A stretch of DNA of 64,000 nt from Microbacterium sp. Bi121 (lineage in GTDB: Bacteria > Actinomycetota > Actinomycetes > Actinomycetales > Microbacteriaceae): contig NZ_CAKKLJ010000003.1 in assembly GCF_918698005.1 (NCBI RefSeq), forward strand, positions 248,001 through 312,000. Reading direction: 5' to 3'. How positions within the stretch are numbered: position 1 is the first letter of the stretch; each line of letters opens with the position of its first letter. The translations under genes were made by a program, and so were the position numbers. Below the pieces are notes generated by a model. That model worked only from the letters and a program-made list of their open reading frames with translations, made no database searches and had not been told where the DNA came from. Shown here piece after piece: positions 1-8,436 of the stretch.

Positions 1-14
1 TCATGGGGGCCTTT

Positions 15-41
15 CGGGGTCTGATCTCTGCTCAGACCCCG
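15..41. terminator. hairpin, probable terminator
   Basis: Positions 15-24 (CGGGGTCTGA) pair perfectly with 32-41 across a 7-base loop. No T-run follows. The hairpin lies downstream of the minus-strand ABC permease and could serve a gene beyond the window edge as well. Nothing else is recognised in bases 1-118. Confidence 0.5.
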
Positions 42-118
42 TCGTCCGCGTGACTCAGGATAGAACGGTCGCATGCATGCGCATATTCCCGTGTCGCTCC
101 GTGACAGGATGCGCGGCC

Positions 119-1219
119 TCAGCCGCGCAGCGCCTCCCGGAACTTCACCCGCGCGCCCATCTTCAGCAGCGAGTTCTCGTAGATCTTCGCGCCGAGCAGG
201 ATCACGACGACGCACGCGACGAGCATGATCGCCAGCGACGCCAGCGGCTCCCACCACTCGGCCTCGTTGAAGAACAGCCGGATCGGCATCCCGACCGGTG
301 CTGAGAAGGGCACGTACGAGAGCACGGTCATCACGACGGGGTTGTCGCCGAAGAAGATGACCAGGAAGTACGGGATCATCGTCAGGTACATCACCGGGGT
401 CATGGTCGCGCCGACGTCCTCCTGCCGCGAGACCATCGACCCTGCGGCGGCGAACATCGCCGCGAGCAGGATGAACCCGAACAGGAAGAACACCGCGAAC
501 CAGATCACCGGTCCGCCGAGACCGGCGAGGATCTCGGTCTGACCTGTGACGATCAGTCCCACCGTTCCCACCGCCACGAGCAGCAGGATCTGCGAGATGG
601 CGAGGATCGTGTTGCCGAGGACCTTGCCGGCCAGCAGCACGCGCGCCGGGATGCTCGAGAGCAGGATCTCGATGACGCGCGTCTGCTTCTCCTCGACGAC
701 GCTGGTCGCGATCGGGGTTCCGAACATCATCGCGGCCATCATGAACACGAGTCCGAACGCGATGCCCAGGATGTAGCGGAACGGTCCGCTCGCGGAATCC
801 GGGTTGAGCAGCTCGACCTCCGGCGAAGCCGACAGCGCCATCAGCAGACTCTGCGGAGCCTCCTTGTCGGCGATGATCACGAGCCCCGTGGCCGAGGACG
901 GGTCGTCGATGACCGCCGCATCGACCTCGCCGGATTCGACGAGCGCCGTGGCCTCATCGCGGCCTTCGACCTCGGTCACGTCGTACCCGCCCATGTCCTC
1001 GAGGGCGGATGCCGTGGCCGCCGTCGCCGCGATCGGCGTCGAGCTGGGGTTCGCCGACGAGATGCCGGCCCAGATCACGCCGCCCAGCGCGATGAGCAGC
1101 AGGATCGCCGTGGAGATCAGATACGCCTTGCTGCGCAGCTTGGTGCTCAGCTCGCGCTCGGCGACGAGCCAGACGCCCTGCCCTGTGGAGACGGCGGTGG
1201 GAACGGGAGAGGCGTTCAC
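119..1219 (-). CDS. ABC-2 type transporter permease (NatB-like)
   Basis: This 366-residue protein is the membrane half of an export-type ABC transporter. It has one membrane helix near residues 25-45, a long extracytoplasmic segment of about 130 residues, then about five hydrophobic helices in the C-terminal half. That is the layout of the NatB/ABC-2 permease family (COG1668 type). The GTG start at 1219 overlaps the TGA of the upstream ATPase gene, so the two are translationally coupled; a longer reading frame upstream is only a shadow of the ATPase gene. The substrate cannot be read from the sequence; Na+ or a drug or peptide export role is possible from family knowledge. Confidence 0.88.
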   Translation of the reverse strand: MNASPVPTAVSTGQGVWLVAERELSTKLRSKAYLISTAILLLIALGGVIWAGISSANPSSTPIAATAATASALEDMGGYDVTEVEGRDEATALVESGEVDAAVIDDPSSATGLVIIADKEAPQSLLMALSASPEVELLNPDSASGPFRYILGIAFGLVFMMAAMMFGTPIATSVVEEKQTRVIEILLSSIPARVLLAGKVLGNTILAISQILLLVAVGTVGLIVTGQTEILAGLGGPVIWFAVFFLFGFILLAAMFAAAGSMVSRQEDVGATMTPVMYLTMIPYFLVIFFGDNPVVMTVLSYVPFSAPVGMPIRLFFNEAEWWEPLASLAIMLVACVVVILLGAKIYENSLLKMGARVKFREALRG

Positions 1220-2112
1220 TGGATGACCTCCTTGAAGATCTGGGCGAGGGTGGGATGCTGCGGACCGAACTTGCTGACGTCGCCGTCCTGCAGTGCCCGC
1301 CGGAGGACCCGCTGTGCCGTGGCGGGGTCGTCGACGTCGAACACGGCGCTGCCGCCCTCGAAGTCGACGACCGTCACGCCCGCCTCGTCGCGCAGCCATC
1401 CGACGTCGCCGCTTCCGCTGAGCTCCCACCGCGGTGCGGAGTACTGCTCACGCAGCTGATCGCGAGGGCCGGCGGCGCGGATCGTGCCGCCGGCGATGAT
1501 GACGAGATCGTCGCAGAGGCGCTCGACGACATCGAGCTGATGCGATGAGAAGAGAACCGAGACTCCTCGCGAAGCGCGCTCCTGCAGCACGCCGGCGACG
1601 GTCTCGACCGCGATCGGATCCAGGCCGGAGAACGGCTCGTCGAGGATGAGAACCTCCGGTTCGTGGACGAGGGATGCCGCGATCTGCGCCCGCTGCTGAT
1701 TGCCGAGCGAGAGCGATTCGATGTTGTCGTTCAGCCGCTCCTCGAGCCCGAGCTCGGTGAGGAGCGCTGTGGCCTTGGCCGTGGCATCCGCTTTGGAGAA
1801 CCCGTGCAGCCGCGCGAAGTACACGACCTGCTCGAGCACTTTCATCTTCGGGTAAAGGCCGCGTTCTTCGGGCATGTACCCGAACTGTCGACGGATGTCG
1901 CCGGTGAGCTGCTCGCCGCCGAGGGTGACGGTGCCGCCGTCCGAGGCGAGCAGTCCGAGGATGATGCGCATGGTCGTGGTCTTGCCGGCGCCGTTGCCGC
2001 CGACGAAGCCGGTGAGCTGGCCGGAGTGCACAGGGAATGAGATGTCGTCGAGTACGCGCCGAGAGCCGTAGCTCTTGGTGACGCTGTTCAGCTGCAGGGT
2101 TCCTGAGGGCAT
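1216..2112 (-). CDS. ABC transporter ATP-binding protein (NatA-like)
   Basis: This 298-residue cytoplasmic ATPase powers the adjacent permease. It shows Walker A GGNGAGKTT near residue 38, the signature LSLGNQQR, Walker B VLILDEPF and the H-loop SSHQ. The C-terminal 80 residues form the accessory domain usual in NatA/CcmA-type exporters. The ATG at 2112 sits 6 bases after a TAGCGT hexamer, suggesting a leaderless mRNA. With the overlapping permease gene it forms a two-gene operon, divergent from the FMN reductase gene. Confidence 0.92.
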   Translation of the reverse strand: MPSGTLQLNSVTKSYGSRRVLDDISFPVHSGQLTGFVGGNGAGKTTTMRIILGLLASDGGTVTLGGEQLTGDIRRQFGYMPEERGLYPKMKVLEQVVYFARLHGFSKADATAKATALLTELGLEERLNDNIESLSLGNQQRAQIAASLVHEPEVLILDEPFSGLDPIAVETVAGVLQERASRGVSVLFSSHQLDVVERLCDDLVIIAGGTIRAAGPRDQLREQYSAPRWELSGSGDVGWLRDEAGVTVVDFEGGSAVFDVDDPATAQRVLRRALQDGDVSKFGPQHPTLAQIFKEVIQ

Positions 2113-2118
2113 GCTTTC

Positions 2119-2124
2119 ACGCTA
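2119..2124 (-). promoter_or_regulatory. putative -10 element of the ABC exporter operon
   Basis: TAGCGT on the minus strand ends 6 bases before the ATG at 2112, which places the expected transcription start at the start codon (leaderless). Confidence 0.45.
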
Positions 2125-2217
2125 CGGAGCGGCCGGTGTCGCGGCATCCCCCCTGGGGCGGATATCGTCGGTCAGCCTCGAGACGGATTCGATCGATTTT
2201 GCATGCGCAGGAATAAG

Positions 2218-2229
2218 TTGTTCCGACAA
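2218..2229. promoter_or_regulatory. palindrome TTGTTCCGACAA, possible operator
   Basis: TTGT-N4-ACAA lies in the divergent region between the ABC ATPase gene and the FMN reductase gene, about 60 bases before the reductase start. It has the size and spacing of a winged-helix (MarR/TetR-like) site, but no regulator is encoded nearby. Role inferred only. Confidence 0.25.
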
Positions 2230-2288
2230 GCGTTAGGGCTGAGGAAAGCATCCAGGCTCTCACCGAGCCCGAACAGAAGGATTCTCCT

Positions 2289-2861
2289 GTGACCCGCACC
2301 ATCGGATACATCGTCGGCAGCATCTCCAGCACCTCCATCAACCGCCGCCTGGCGCGCGTGCTGGCGAACCTCGCACCTGAGGGCACCGAGCTCGTCGAGA
2401 TCTCGATCAAGGACCTGCCCTTCTACTCGCCCGACTTCGACGGTGACTTCCCGCAGGTCGCCCTCGACTTCAAGAAGGCCATCGCCGACGTCGACGGCGT
2501 CATCATCGTCACCCCCGAGTACAGCCGCTCCATCCCCGGCGTCCTGAAGAACGCTCTGGACTGGTCGACCCGCCCGTACGGCGAGATGTCCTTCTTCGGC
2601 AAGCCGGTCGCCGTCATCGGCACCTCGGGCTCCGGCGTCGCAACGGCTGCCGCCCAGCAGCACCTGCGCGCCATCCTCGGTCACTTCAGCGCGATCACCA
2701 TGGGCCAGCCCGAGGGCTTCATCCAGGACCGCCCCGGCCTGTTCACCGAGGACGGCCAGGTCACCGACGAGAGCACCGCCGGCTTCCTGATGGGTTACCT
2801 CGAGGCGTTCAACGGCCTCATCTCGCGCGTGCAGCACTCCGCAGAGCTGGTGAACGCGTAA
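2289..2861 (+). CDS. NADPH-dependent FMN reductase
   Basis: This 190-residue flavodoxin-fold protein belongs to the SsuE/ChrR-like NAD(P)H:FMN or quinone reductase family. The N-terminal GSISSTSINRRLA phosphate-binding loop and the TPEYSRSIPGVLKNALDW segment (about residues 74-91) are the family landmarks. A GSG-containing loop follows near residue 115. The GTG start has AGAAGG 8 bases upstream. It is a single-gene unit that ends just before a palindromic repeat region and converges on the response regulator gene. The physiological acceptor (flavin, quinone, azo dye, metal) is not determined. Confidence 0.9.
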   Translation: MTRTIGYIVGSISSTSINRRLARVLANLAPEGTELVEISIKDLPFYSPDFDGDFPQVALDFKKAIADVDGVIIVTPEYSRSIPGVLKNALDWSTRPYGEMSFFGKPVAVIGTSGSGVATAAAQQHLRAILGHFSAITMGQPEGFIQDRPGLFTEDGQVTDESTAGFLMGYLEAFNGLISRVQHSAELVNA

Positions 2862-2881
2862 GCATCCCGCCCTCCCTTCGC

Positions 2882-2985
2882 CGAGCCCCCGTCTTGTCGC
2901 CGACACCCCGTCTTAGACGCGTCGATAAGACGGGGGCTCGGTGCTAAGACGGGGGCTCGGCGTCAGGACGGGGCTTGCCCCGGGC
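2882..2985. repeat. intergenic inverted-repeat element, AAGACGGGG family (copy A)
   Basis: Two inverted units (CGAGCCCCCGTCTT at 2882-2895 and a variant at 2905-2915) face two to three direct units (AAGACGGGGGCTCGG near 2927 and 2946, and a variant near 2965). Together they can fold into long GC-rich hairpins. The element lies between two convergent genes, so it may act as a bidirectional terminator. Two further copies are at 50463-50573 and 51440-51632. Confidence 0.8.
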
Positions 2986-3004
2986 TTAACCAGGGTGCGG
3001 GTCG

Positions 3005-3694
3005 CTAGGCGAGCCCGCCGCGCAGCGCCAGCACGACGGCCTGCACGCGGTCGCGTGCGCCGAGCTTCTGCAGGATGCGCGAGACGTGCGTCTTCACCGT
3101 CGCTTCTCCGATGAACAGCGACGCTGCGATCTCGGCGTTGCTCATCGCCTCGGCCATGAGCGCCAGCACCTCGGCCTCTCGGTCGGTGAACGGCTCTGCG
3201 GGTCGTATCGGGGCGGATGCCGTCGGCGCCGCATCCCCGCCCGGCGAAGCGGCCGCGTACCGCTGGACCACGCGACGCGTCACCTCCGGTGCGAGCATCC
3301 CATCGCCCGCAGCGAGGACCCGAACGGCCGAGACGAGATCCTCCGGTCCGCTGTTCTTGAGCAGGAACCCGCTCGCACCGGCATCCAGCGCACTGAACAG
3401 ATAGTCGTCGCGATCGAACGTCGTCACGATCGCGATCGACGCGTGCACCTCAGGGTCGGCGACGATCCGGCGCGTGGCCTCGATGCCGTCCATGTCGGGC
3501 ATCTGCACGTCCATGCTGATGACGTCCGGTCTCAGAACGGATGCCTGCGCCACCGCCTCGGCGCCCGTCGCAGCCTCGCCGACCACGGTGATGTCGGGCT
3601 GGCTGTTGAGGATCGTCCGGAATCCGGCCCGCAGCATCGCGTGATCGTCGACGAGCAGCACGCGGATCATGTCGTTCGCATGCAGTGCGGTCAT
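3005..3694 (-). CDS. NarL/LuxR-family response regulator
   Basis: This 229-residue regulator has an N-terminal receiver domain: acidic pair in LLVDDHAM, phosphoacceptor Asp in VISMDVQMPD, Thr in IVTTFD, Lys in LLKNSG. A C-terminal LuxR helix-turn-helix (about residues 165-229, FTDREAEVLALMAEAMSN) follows. The start chosen is the ATG at 3694, which overlaps the TGA of the kinase gene (ATGA). The longer in-frame upstream extension runs into the kinase gene and is rejected. It is the output partner of the kinase encoded upstream; targets are unknown. Confidence 0.93.
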   Translation of the reverse strand: MTALHANDMIRVLLVDDHAMLRAGFRTILNSQPDITVVGEAATGAEAVAQASVLRPDVISMDVQMPDMDGIEATRRIVADPEVHASIAIVTTFDRDDYLFSALDAGASGFLLKNSGPEDLVSAVRVLAAGDGMLAPEVTRRVVQRYAAASPGGDAAPTASAPIRPAEPFTDREAEVLALMAEAMSNAEIAASLFIGEATVKTHVSRILQKLGARDRVQAVVLALRGGLA

Positions 3695-4950
3695 GCGGAT
3701 GCTCCGGTCAGCGCGGGTGAGGTCAGCGGGATCTGCGCGCGCACGCGCCATCCGCCCTGCTCGCGCGGTGCGGATTCGATCGCGCCGCCGGAAGCCAGCG
3801 CGCGCTCGCGCATGCCCAGCTGCCCCATGCCAGGGCGGGGAGCAAGGAGTCTCCGGCCGGTGTTGACCACCTCGAGCTCGACGTCATCGTCCGTGTAGCG
3901 CAGCCGCACATCGGCCGTCGCGGCGGGGCCGGCGTGACGCCGTGCGTTCGTGAGCGACTCCTGGGCGATCCGATACAGGTTCACCTGCACCACCGACGGC
4001 ACTGGGCGCTCATCGCCGACGACCGTGAACCGCGTCGGAAGTCCTGCGGCGTCCGACGCCTCGACGAGGCTCTCGATGTCCGCCAGCCCGACGGTCGACG
4101 GCGCATCGTCGCCCTCCGCGTCCGACGAGCGCAGTGTCTCGAGCAGGTGACGCAGTTCGCTGATCGCCTCACGCGCAGAGGTCTCGATGCCGCCGAGCAT
4201 CTCCTTGGACTTCGCCGGATCGTGGTCGATGACCATGCGGGCAGCCCCGGCCTGCACGCCCATCACCGATACGTGATGAGCGACGACGTCGTGCAGCTCG
4301 CGTGCGATCCGCACCCGCTCGAGGGCGACGGCCTGGGCAGCGGTGACCTCGCGCTCGCGCTCCAGGTCGACCGTGCGCTGTTCGAGAGCCTGGCGCTGCA
4401 TGGCGGAGTTCCAGGCGTGCTCGCCGAAGAAGTAGGCCCCGGCGAAGTACAGCACGTTGATCAGCAGGTTCAGCAGCATGAACGCGAGATAGGGCGACAT
4501 GGCACCGGCGATCACGTCCTCCTCGCGGGCGGCGTCGATCGCGTCGCGGTACATCGTGATCAGCAGCCACGCGAACATGCCGACGATGATCGCGACACGC
4601 ACGATCATCGCGGCACGGCGATTCGCCATCCAGGCCCCCACTGTGTACAGGGCGATGAACACGGCGATGTTGCCGGCGTAGATCTCGGGCAGATGGAGCG
4701 TGACCGAGACGAAGTAGGCCACCGAGACGAGGATCGCGACGGGTGCCGGCCACACCCGGCGGAACGCCAGCGGTGCGGACACGACCGCGAGGTAGATCAG
4801 GGCCTGCCACAGCGGTGCCTGGTCGTCGCCGTAGATCTCCGAGATCGCCGACAGGGCTGCGCTGATGACGCCGGCGACGAAGATGACGACGGCCAGCAGC
4901 GCGTCGGTCTGGCGCTGACGCGGCGTCAGCGCGCGGGAGGATGCGGACAT
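3691..4950 (-). CDS. sensor histidine kinase, HisKA_3 (NarX/DesK-like) type
   Basis: This 419-residue kinase has about five or six N-terminal membrane helices (residues 15-190) and no clear extracytoplasmic sensor domain. A short coiled-coil leads to the HisKA_3 phosphoacceptor motif ARELHDVVAHH near residue 220 and a C-terminal HATPase (NARRHAG N-box near 340). The family usually senses membrane state or small ligands through the helices. The ATG lies 6 bases after TACCGT, suggesting a leaderless mRNA. It forms a coupled operon with the response regulator gene downstream. Confidence 0.92.
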   Translation of the reverse strand: MSASSRALTPRQRQTDALLAVVIFVAGVISAALSAISEIYGDDQAPLWQALIYLAVVSAPLAFRRVWPAPVAILVSVAYFVSVTLHLPEIYAGNIAVFIALYTVGAWMANRRAAMIVRVAIIVGMFAWLLITMYRDAIDAAREEDVIAGAMSPYLAFMLLNLLINVLYFAGAYFFGEHAWNSAMQRQALEQRTVDLEREREVTAAQAVALERVRIARELHDVVAHHVSVMGVQAGAARMVIDHDPAKSKEMLGGIETSAREAISELRHLLETLRSSDAEGDDAPSTVGLADIESLVEASDAAGLPTRFTVVGDERPVPSVVQVNLYRIAQESLTNARRHAGPAATADVRLRYTDDDVELEVVNTGRRLLAPRPGMGQLGMRERALASGGAIESAPREQGGWRVRAQIPLTSPALTGASA

Positions 4951-4956
4951 GCCTCA

Positions 4957-4962
4957 ACGGTA
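4957..4962 (-). promoter_or_regulatory. putative -10 element of the kinase-regulator operon
   Basis: TACCGT on the minus strand is separated by 6 bases from the ATG at 4950, the leaderless arrangement seen repeatedly in this window. Confidence 0.45.
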
Positions 4963-5077
4963 CGGGCGACCGGATGCCGCGGCATCCGCCATGCGGTGGA
5001 TTCTGCCGCGAGAACCGGTCGACAGACGGCCGATAACGGAGGACGCTGGAGAAGAACCTCACGGCGAAGGAGCGATC

Positions 5078-5701
5078 ATGACCGGGCGCATCATCATCGA
5101 CCTGTTCACCACCCTGGATGGCGTGGCGCAGGCGCCAGGCGGGCCGGAGGAGGACACTTCAGGGCGATTCCCATTCGGCGGGTGGCAGGCGGGTGTCCCC
5201 GACGACGCCGTCGGCCGCTGGGTCATGGAGGGTATGTCGACCCTCGACGCCCTCCTTCTGGGTCGGCGGACCTACGACATCTTCGCCGGGTACTGGCCGC
5301 AGCACACGACGGGGCCGGAGGGTTCGATCGGCCGGCTGTTCGATCGGGTGCCGAAGTACGTGGCATCCAGGAACGCCGATCTCGCGCTCGACTGGCAGGG
5401 CTCGACGCGCATCGGCGACGACCTGCCTGCGGAGCTCGCGCGGCTTCGCGAGAAGCACGAGGACGTGCACGTGATCGGCAGCATCGACTTCGTCCACACC
5501 CTGCTGGACGGGCAGCTCTTCGACGTTCTGCAGCTGTGGGTGTATCCGCTCGTGCTCGGTCGAGGGAAGAAGGTCTTCCCGGACGGCGCGGCCGCGGCGA
5601 ACCTCACGCTGCTCGGTGCCGAGGCGGGTGGCGGCGGTGCTGTCAGTCTGCGCTACGCGCCAGCGGAGGGCGAGATCCGCACCGGTGTGATGGGGTCGTA
5701 G
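5078..5701 (+). CDS. dihydrofolate reductase family protein (RibD C-terminal domain)
   Basis: This 207-residue single-domain protein has the RibD-C/YyaP-like DHFR fold. Landmarks are the N-terminal IIIDLFTTLDGV strand and loop, the GRRTYDIF helix start, and the C-terminal VYPLVLGRGKKVFP motif near residues 150-165. Members bind NADPH; most substrates are unknown, and it is not the folate-pathway DHFR by length or motif. The start at 5078 was chosen over an upstream frame because GAAGGAG lies 7 bases before it. It ends 10 bases before the convergent exonuclease gene. Confidence 0.87.
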   Translation: MTGRIIIDLFTTLDGVAQAPGGPEEDTSGRFPFGGWQAGVPDDAVGRWVMEGMSTLDALLLGRRTYDIFAGYWPQHTTGPEGSIGRLFDRVPKYVASRNADLALDWQGSTRIGDDLPAELARLREKHEDVHVIGSIDFVHTLLDGQLFDVLQLWVYPLVLGRGKKVFPDGAAAANLTLLGAEAGGGGAVSLRYAPAEGEIRTGVMGS

Positions 5702-5711
5702 CGGGAGCGGC

Positions 5712-6557
5712 TCAGGCGAAGATCATCGGCATGTCGTCGTCGTCCTCGGCGGTGTCGAAGGCGAGGTCGACGACCACCGGGACGTGGTCGCTGGGCTGCT
5801 CGCCCTTGCGCTCGTTCCGGTGGATGGATGCTCCGGTCACGGCATCCGCCAGCGCACGGGACCCCAGGACGAAGTCGATGCGGATGCCCTCGTTGCGGGG
5901 GAACTTCAGCCGCTGGTAGTCCCAGTACGTGAATCCTTCGGGGATGAGCGGGCGGACGACGTCCACGAGCCCTGCATCCTTGAAGGCGAAGAACGCCTCG
6001 CGCTCCTGCGGCGAGACATGCGTCGAGACGCCCTCGACGATGTCGGGGTCGCCGTTGTCCTCGGGCAGCGGGATGATGTTGAAGTCGCCCACCAGCGCCA
6101 GCGGCAGATCGGGCTTCGCCTGCAGCTCGGCGGCGGTGGCCCGCCGCAGCTGCTCCAGCCAGTGCAGCTTGTACGCGTAGTGCGGGTCGTCGAGCGAGCG
6201 GCCGTTGGGCACGTACAGGCTCCACACCTTCACGCCGTCGATCGTGGCTCCGATCGCGCGCGCCTCGAGCGGGGCATCCGGGCCCTCATGGCCCTTCGCG
6301 AACCCCGGCATCCCCGCGAACGACGTCTCGACGTCGGTGATCGGAAGGCGGCTCGCGATCGCGACGCCGTTCCACTGATTCAGGCCGTGTGCCTCGACGT
6401 GGTAGCCCGCGGCCTCGAACGGCTCGTACGGGAACTGCTCAGGCTTGCACTTGATCTCCTGCAGCGCGAGCACGTCGATGTCTTCCCGGACGGCGAAGTC
6501 GACGGCGCGGGAGACGCGGGTGCGAATGGAGTTGATGTTCCAGGTGGCCAGGCGCAT
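5712..6557 (-). CDS. xthA: exodeoxyribonuclease III
   Basis: This 281-residue enzyme is an exonuclease III/AP endonuclease of the EEP fold, acting in base-excision repair. Visible motifs are the N-terminal ATWNINSIRTR, catalytic LQEIKCK (Glu near residue 34), WSLYVPNGR, the VGDFNIIP Asp/Asn pair and the C-terminal SDHVPVVVD His. Length is typical. The ATG sits 6 bases after TAGGCT, suggesting a leaderless mRNA. It is divergent from the HAD/phosphonate-type transport operon, and their shared region holds the PHO-box-like repeat. Confidence 0.95.
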   Translation of the reverse strand: MRLATWNINSIRTRVSRAVDFAVREDIDVLALQEIKCKPEQFPYEPFEAAGYHVEAHGLNQWNGVAIASRLPITDVETSFAGMPGFAKGHEGPDAPLEARAIGATIDGVKVWSLYVPNGRSLDDPHYAYKLHWLEQLRRATAAELQAKPDLPLALVGDFNIIPLPEDNGDPDIVEGVSTHVSPQEREAFFAFKDAGLVDVVRPLIPEGFTYWDYQRLKFPRNEGIRIDFVLGSRALADAVTGASIHRNERKGEQPSDHVPVVVDLAFDTAEDDDDMPMIFA

Positions 6558-6563
6558 GCATCC

Positions 6564-6569
6564 AGCCTA
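6564..6569 (-). promoter_or_regulatory. putative -10 element of xthA
   Basis: TAGGCT on the minus strand, 6 bases before the ATG at 6557; leaderless arrangement. Confidence 0.5.
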
Positions 6570-6610
6570 CGGGCGGTGTCGGACGTCCGGATGCCGACGC
6601 TGGTCGTGGA

Positions 6611-6632
6611 GTTCACGAGACGTTCACGCCCG
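6611..6632 (+). promoter_or_regulatory. PHO-box-like 11-bp direct repeat
   Basis: GTTCACGAGAC (6611-6621) is followed at once by GTTCACGCCCG (6622-6632). Tandem 11-base units beginning GTTCA are the form of the actinobacterial PhoP box described in Streptomyces. The site is about 80 bases before the HAD-phnD-phnC-phnE-phnE operon, and a plausible -10 (near 6647-6653) lies about 17 bases downstream, so PhoP could activate from the -35 region. PhoP itself is not encoded here. Confidence 0.6.
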
Positions 6633-6710
6633 AGGGGCGAATCGTCCATACACGACTGTCACTGTGGACGCATCGTCCGCAGATCGTACGAACCAGTGAT
6701 CAGGAGAGCA

Positions 6711-7421
6711 GTGAGCGTCACCATCGTCCTCGACTTCGACGGGACCATCGCGCTCGGCGCTGGTCCGCTCGAGGCCTTCGCCAGCGCTGTCGCGACGGCC
6801 TGCGGCGATGCGCCGTTCACCGACCGCGCCATGGAGGCGGTCTCGGCGTTCGAGCGCGGTGAGCGCGACGCGCGGGACGGATACGACGTCATCAGCAGTC
6901 TCGCCGGCGAGCAGGGACTCTCCGCCGAGGCCCTCGAATCCGCCTATCAGTCGTCGCGGGCGCTGCTCGGAACCGAGCGCGCCGCGATCACCCCACCGAG
7001 CGGGCTGGCCGGCTTCCTCACCCGCATCCGAACCTCGGCACGCCTCGTCCTCGCAACCAACGCGCCCGGTGCCGGCATCCTCCCCGTGCTCGACCGGTGG
7101 AACGTCGCCGATCTGTTCGACGACCTGCACTTCACGGTCGGCAAGCCGGCTGGCCTGTATCCCATCCTCCGCGCCGCATGCGCTGCGGGACCCGTGCTCT
7201 CGGTCGGCGACATCTTCGAGTTCGACCTGGCGCCCGCCGCCGAGCTGGGCGCCGCGACAGCGCTGGTCGGTGCGACCGCCGAGCGCTCTCCCGAGCGCGT
7301 GACGATGCGTGCACGCACCATCGCCGACCTGTACGGCGACATCGAAGCCTGGGCCGCAGGCGCGGCATCCAGTACCCCCACCCGCACCACCCACACCGAA
7401 AGGCATGATCTCCATGCGTAA
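6711..7421 (+). CDS. HAD-superfamily hydrolase (phosphatase), first gene of the transport operon
   Basis: This 236-residue protein is a HAD hydrolase. Motif I is VLDFDGTI at residues 5-12, motif II is LATNAP, the conserved Lys is in TVGKPAGLYP, and motif III is SVGDIFEFD near residue 165. A cap insertion lies between motifs I and II. The GTG start at 6711 follows CAGGAGAG. Its 3' end overlaps the substrate-binding protein gene, so it belongs to the operon. A role removing phosphate from the imported organophosphate is inferred from position; a phosphonatase role is also possible, though I see no diagnostic residue for it. Confidence 0.8.
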   Translation: MSVTIVLDFDGTIALGAGPLEAFASAVATACGDAPFTDRAMEAVSAFERGERDARDGYDVISSLAGEQGLSAEALESAYQSSRALLGTERAAITPPSGLAGFLTRIRTSARLVLATNAPGAGILPVLDRWNVADLFDDLHFTVGKPAGLYPILRAACAAGPVLSVGDIFEFDLAPAAELGAATALVGATAERSPERVTMRARTIADLYGDIEAWAAGAASSTPTRTTHTERHDLHA

Positions 7422-8424
7422 GTCCCTGCTCACCGCGGGCGTCGCCGCGGTCGCCGTCCTCACGCTCGCCGGCTGCAGCAGCACGCCGGCGGACGGTTCA
7501 GCCGACGAGGCGACCGAATGGCCCGAGTCCATCACCCTGTCGCTCGTCCCCTCGGTCGAGGGCGAAGACCTCGCCCAGGCGCTCGACCCGCTCACCGCGT
7601 ACCTCTCCGAGAACCTCGGCATCGAGGTCGATGGCGTCGTCGCATCCGACTACGCCGCCACCGTCGAAGCGCTCGGCACCGACCAGGCGCAGGTCATCAT
7701 CACCGACGCCGGGTCGCTCTACAACGCGATCGACCGCTACGACGCCGAGCTGATCCTGCGCGACGTGCGCTTCGGAGCAACCTCGTACGCGGCCGTGGCC
7801 TACACGAACAACCCCGACAAGTACTGCGACGACGAGCCGGTCATGTCGACGTACGCGGCCAGCGGCATCGAGCTGTCATCGTGCAACGGCATCGAAGAGG
7901 CCGGAGCGGAGTCGACGGGATCGGGCCCGGCCGCCGTCGAGGCGCTCGGCAAGATCACCGACGGCACGAAGGTCGCCCTGCAGGCGGCGACATCGCCCGC
8001 CGGCTACCAGTACCCCGTCGTCGCGATGCGCGAGCAGGGCGTCGACACGGATGCCGGGATCACGCAGGTCCCCGTCGAGGGCAACAACAACGCGGTCCTC
8101 GCGGTGTACAACGGCGACGCCGAGGTCAGCTTCGGCTACTGGGATGCCCGCACCACTGTCGCCGAGGAGGCGCCGGACATCGCGGACGAGGTGGTCGCCT
8201 TCGCCTACACCGAGATGATCCCCAATGGCGGCGTCGCGGTGAACTCCGCGCTCCCCGATGACCTCGTCGAAGAACTGACCACGCTGCTCGACGAGTACGC
8301 CGATTCCTCCGAGGAGGCCGCGTCGGTCATGTTCGACCTCGTCGGCCTGTCGGACTGGACCAGCGAGACCGCCGAGGACGAGATCACCCGCTACGGCGAG
8401 ATCCTCGCCCAGTTCGCCAACTGA
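7414..8424 (+). CDS. phnD: PhnD-type phosphonate/organophosphate ABC transporter substrate-binding lipoprotein
   Basis: This is the extracytoplasmic ligand-binding subunit, 336 residues. It has a lipoprotein signal ending in LTLAGC|SS and a PhnD/PtxB-like periplasmic-binding fold (ITLSLVPSVEGEDLAQALDPL is the usual PhnD N-terminal strand and helix). The ATG at 7414 is preferred over 7405 because GAAAGG is properly spaced from it; the gene overlaps the HAD gene by 8 bases. It has an unusually acidic mature sequence. The exact ligand (phosphonate, phosphite or phosphate ester) cannot be told from sequence. Confidence 0.85.
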   Translation: MRKSLLTAGVAAVAVLTLAGCSSTPADGSADEATEWPESITLSLVPSVEGEDLAQALDPLTAYLSENLGIEVDGVVASDYAATVEALGTDQAQVIITDAGSLYNAIDRYDAELILRDVRFGATSYAAVAYTNNPDKYCDDEPVMSTYAASGIELSSCNGIEEAGAESTGSGPAAVEALGKITDGTKVALQAATSPAGYQYPVVAMREQGVDTDAGITQVPVEGNNNAVLAVYNGDAEVSFGYWDARTTVAEEAPDIADEVVAFAYTEMIPNGGVAVNSALPDDLVEELTTLLDEYADSSEEAASVMFDLVGLSDWTSETAEDEITRYGEILAQFAN

Positions 8425-8436
8425 CGAAGCAGGAAC

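Noticed and set aside
1..118. A gene at the left edge
   Set aside because: A TCA at position 1 could be a minus-strand stop, but no supported reading frame is visible in these bases.
1219..1429. N-terminal extension of the ABC permease
   Set aside because: The 70 extra residues are an Arg-rich antiparallel-frame translation of the ATPase gene. The GTG overlapping the ATPase stop is the natural start.
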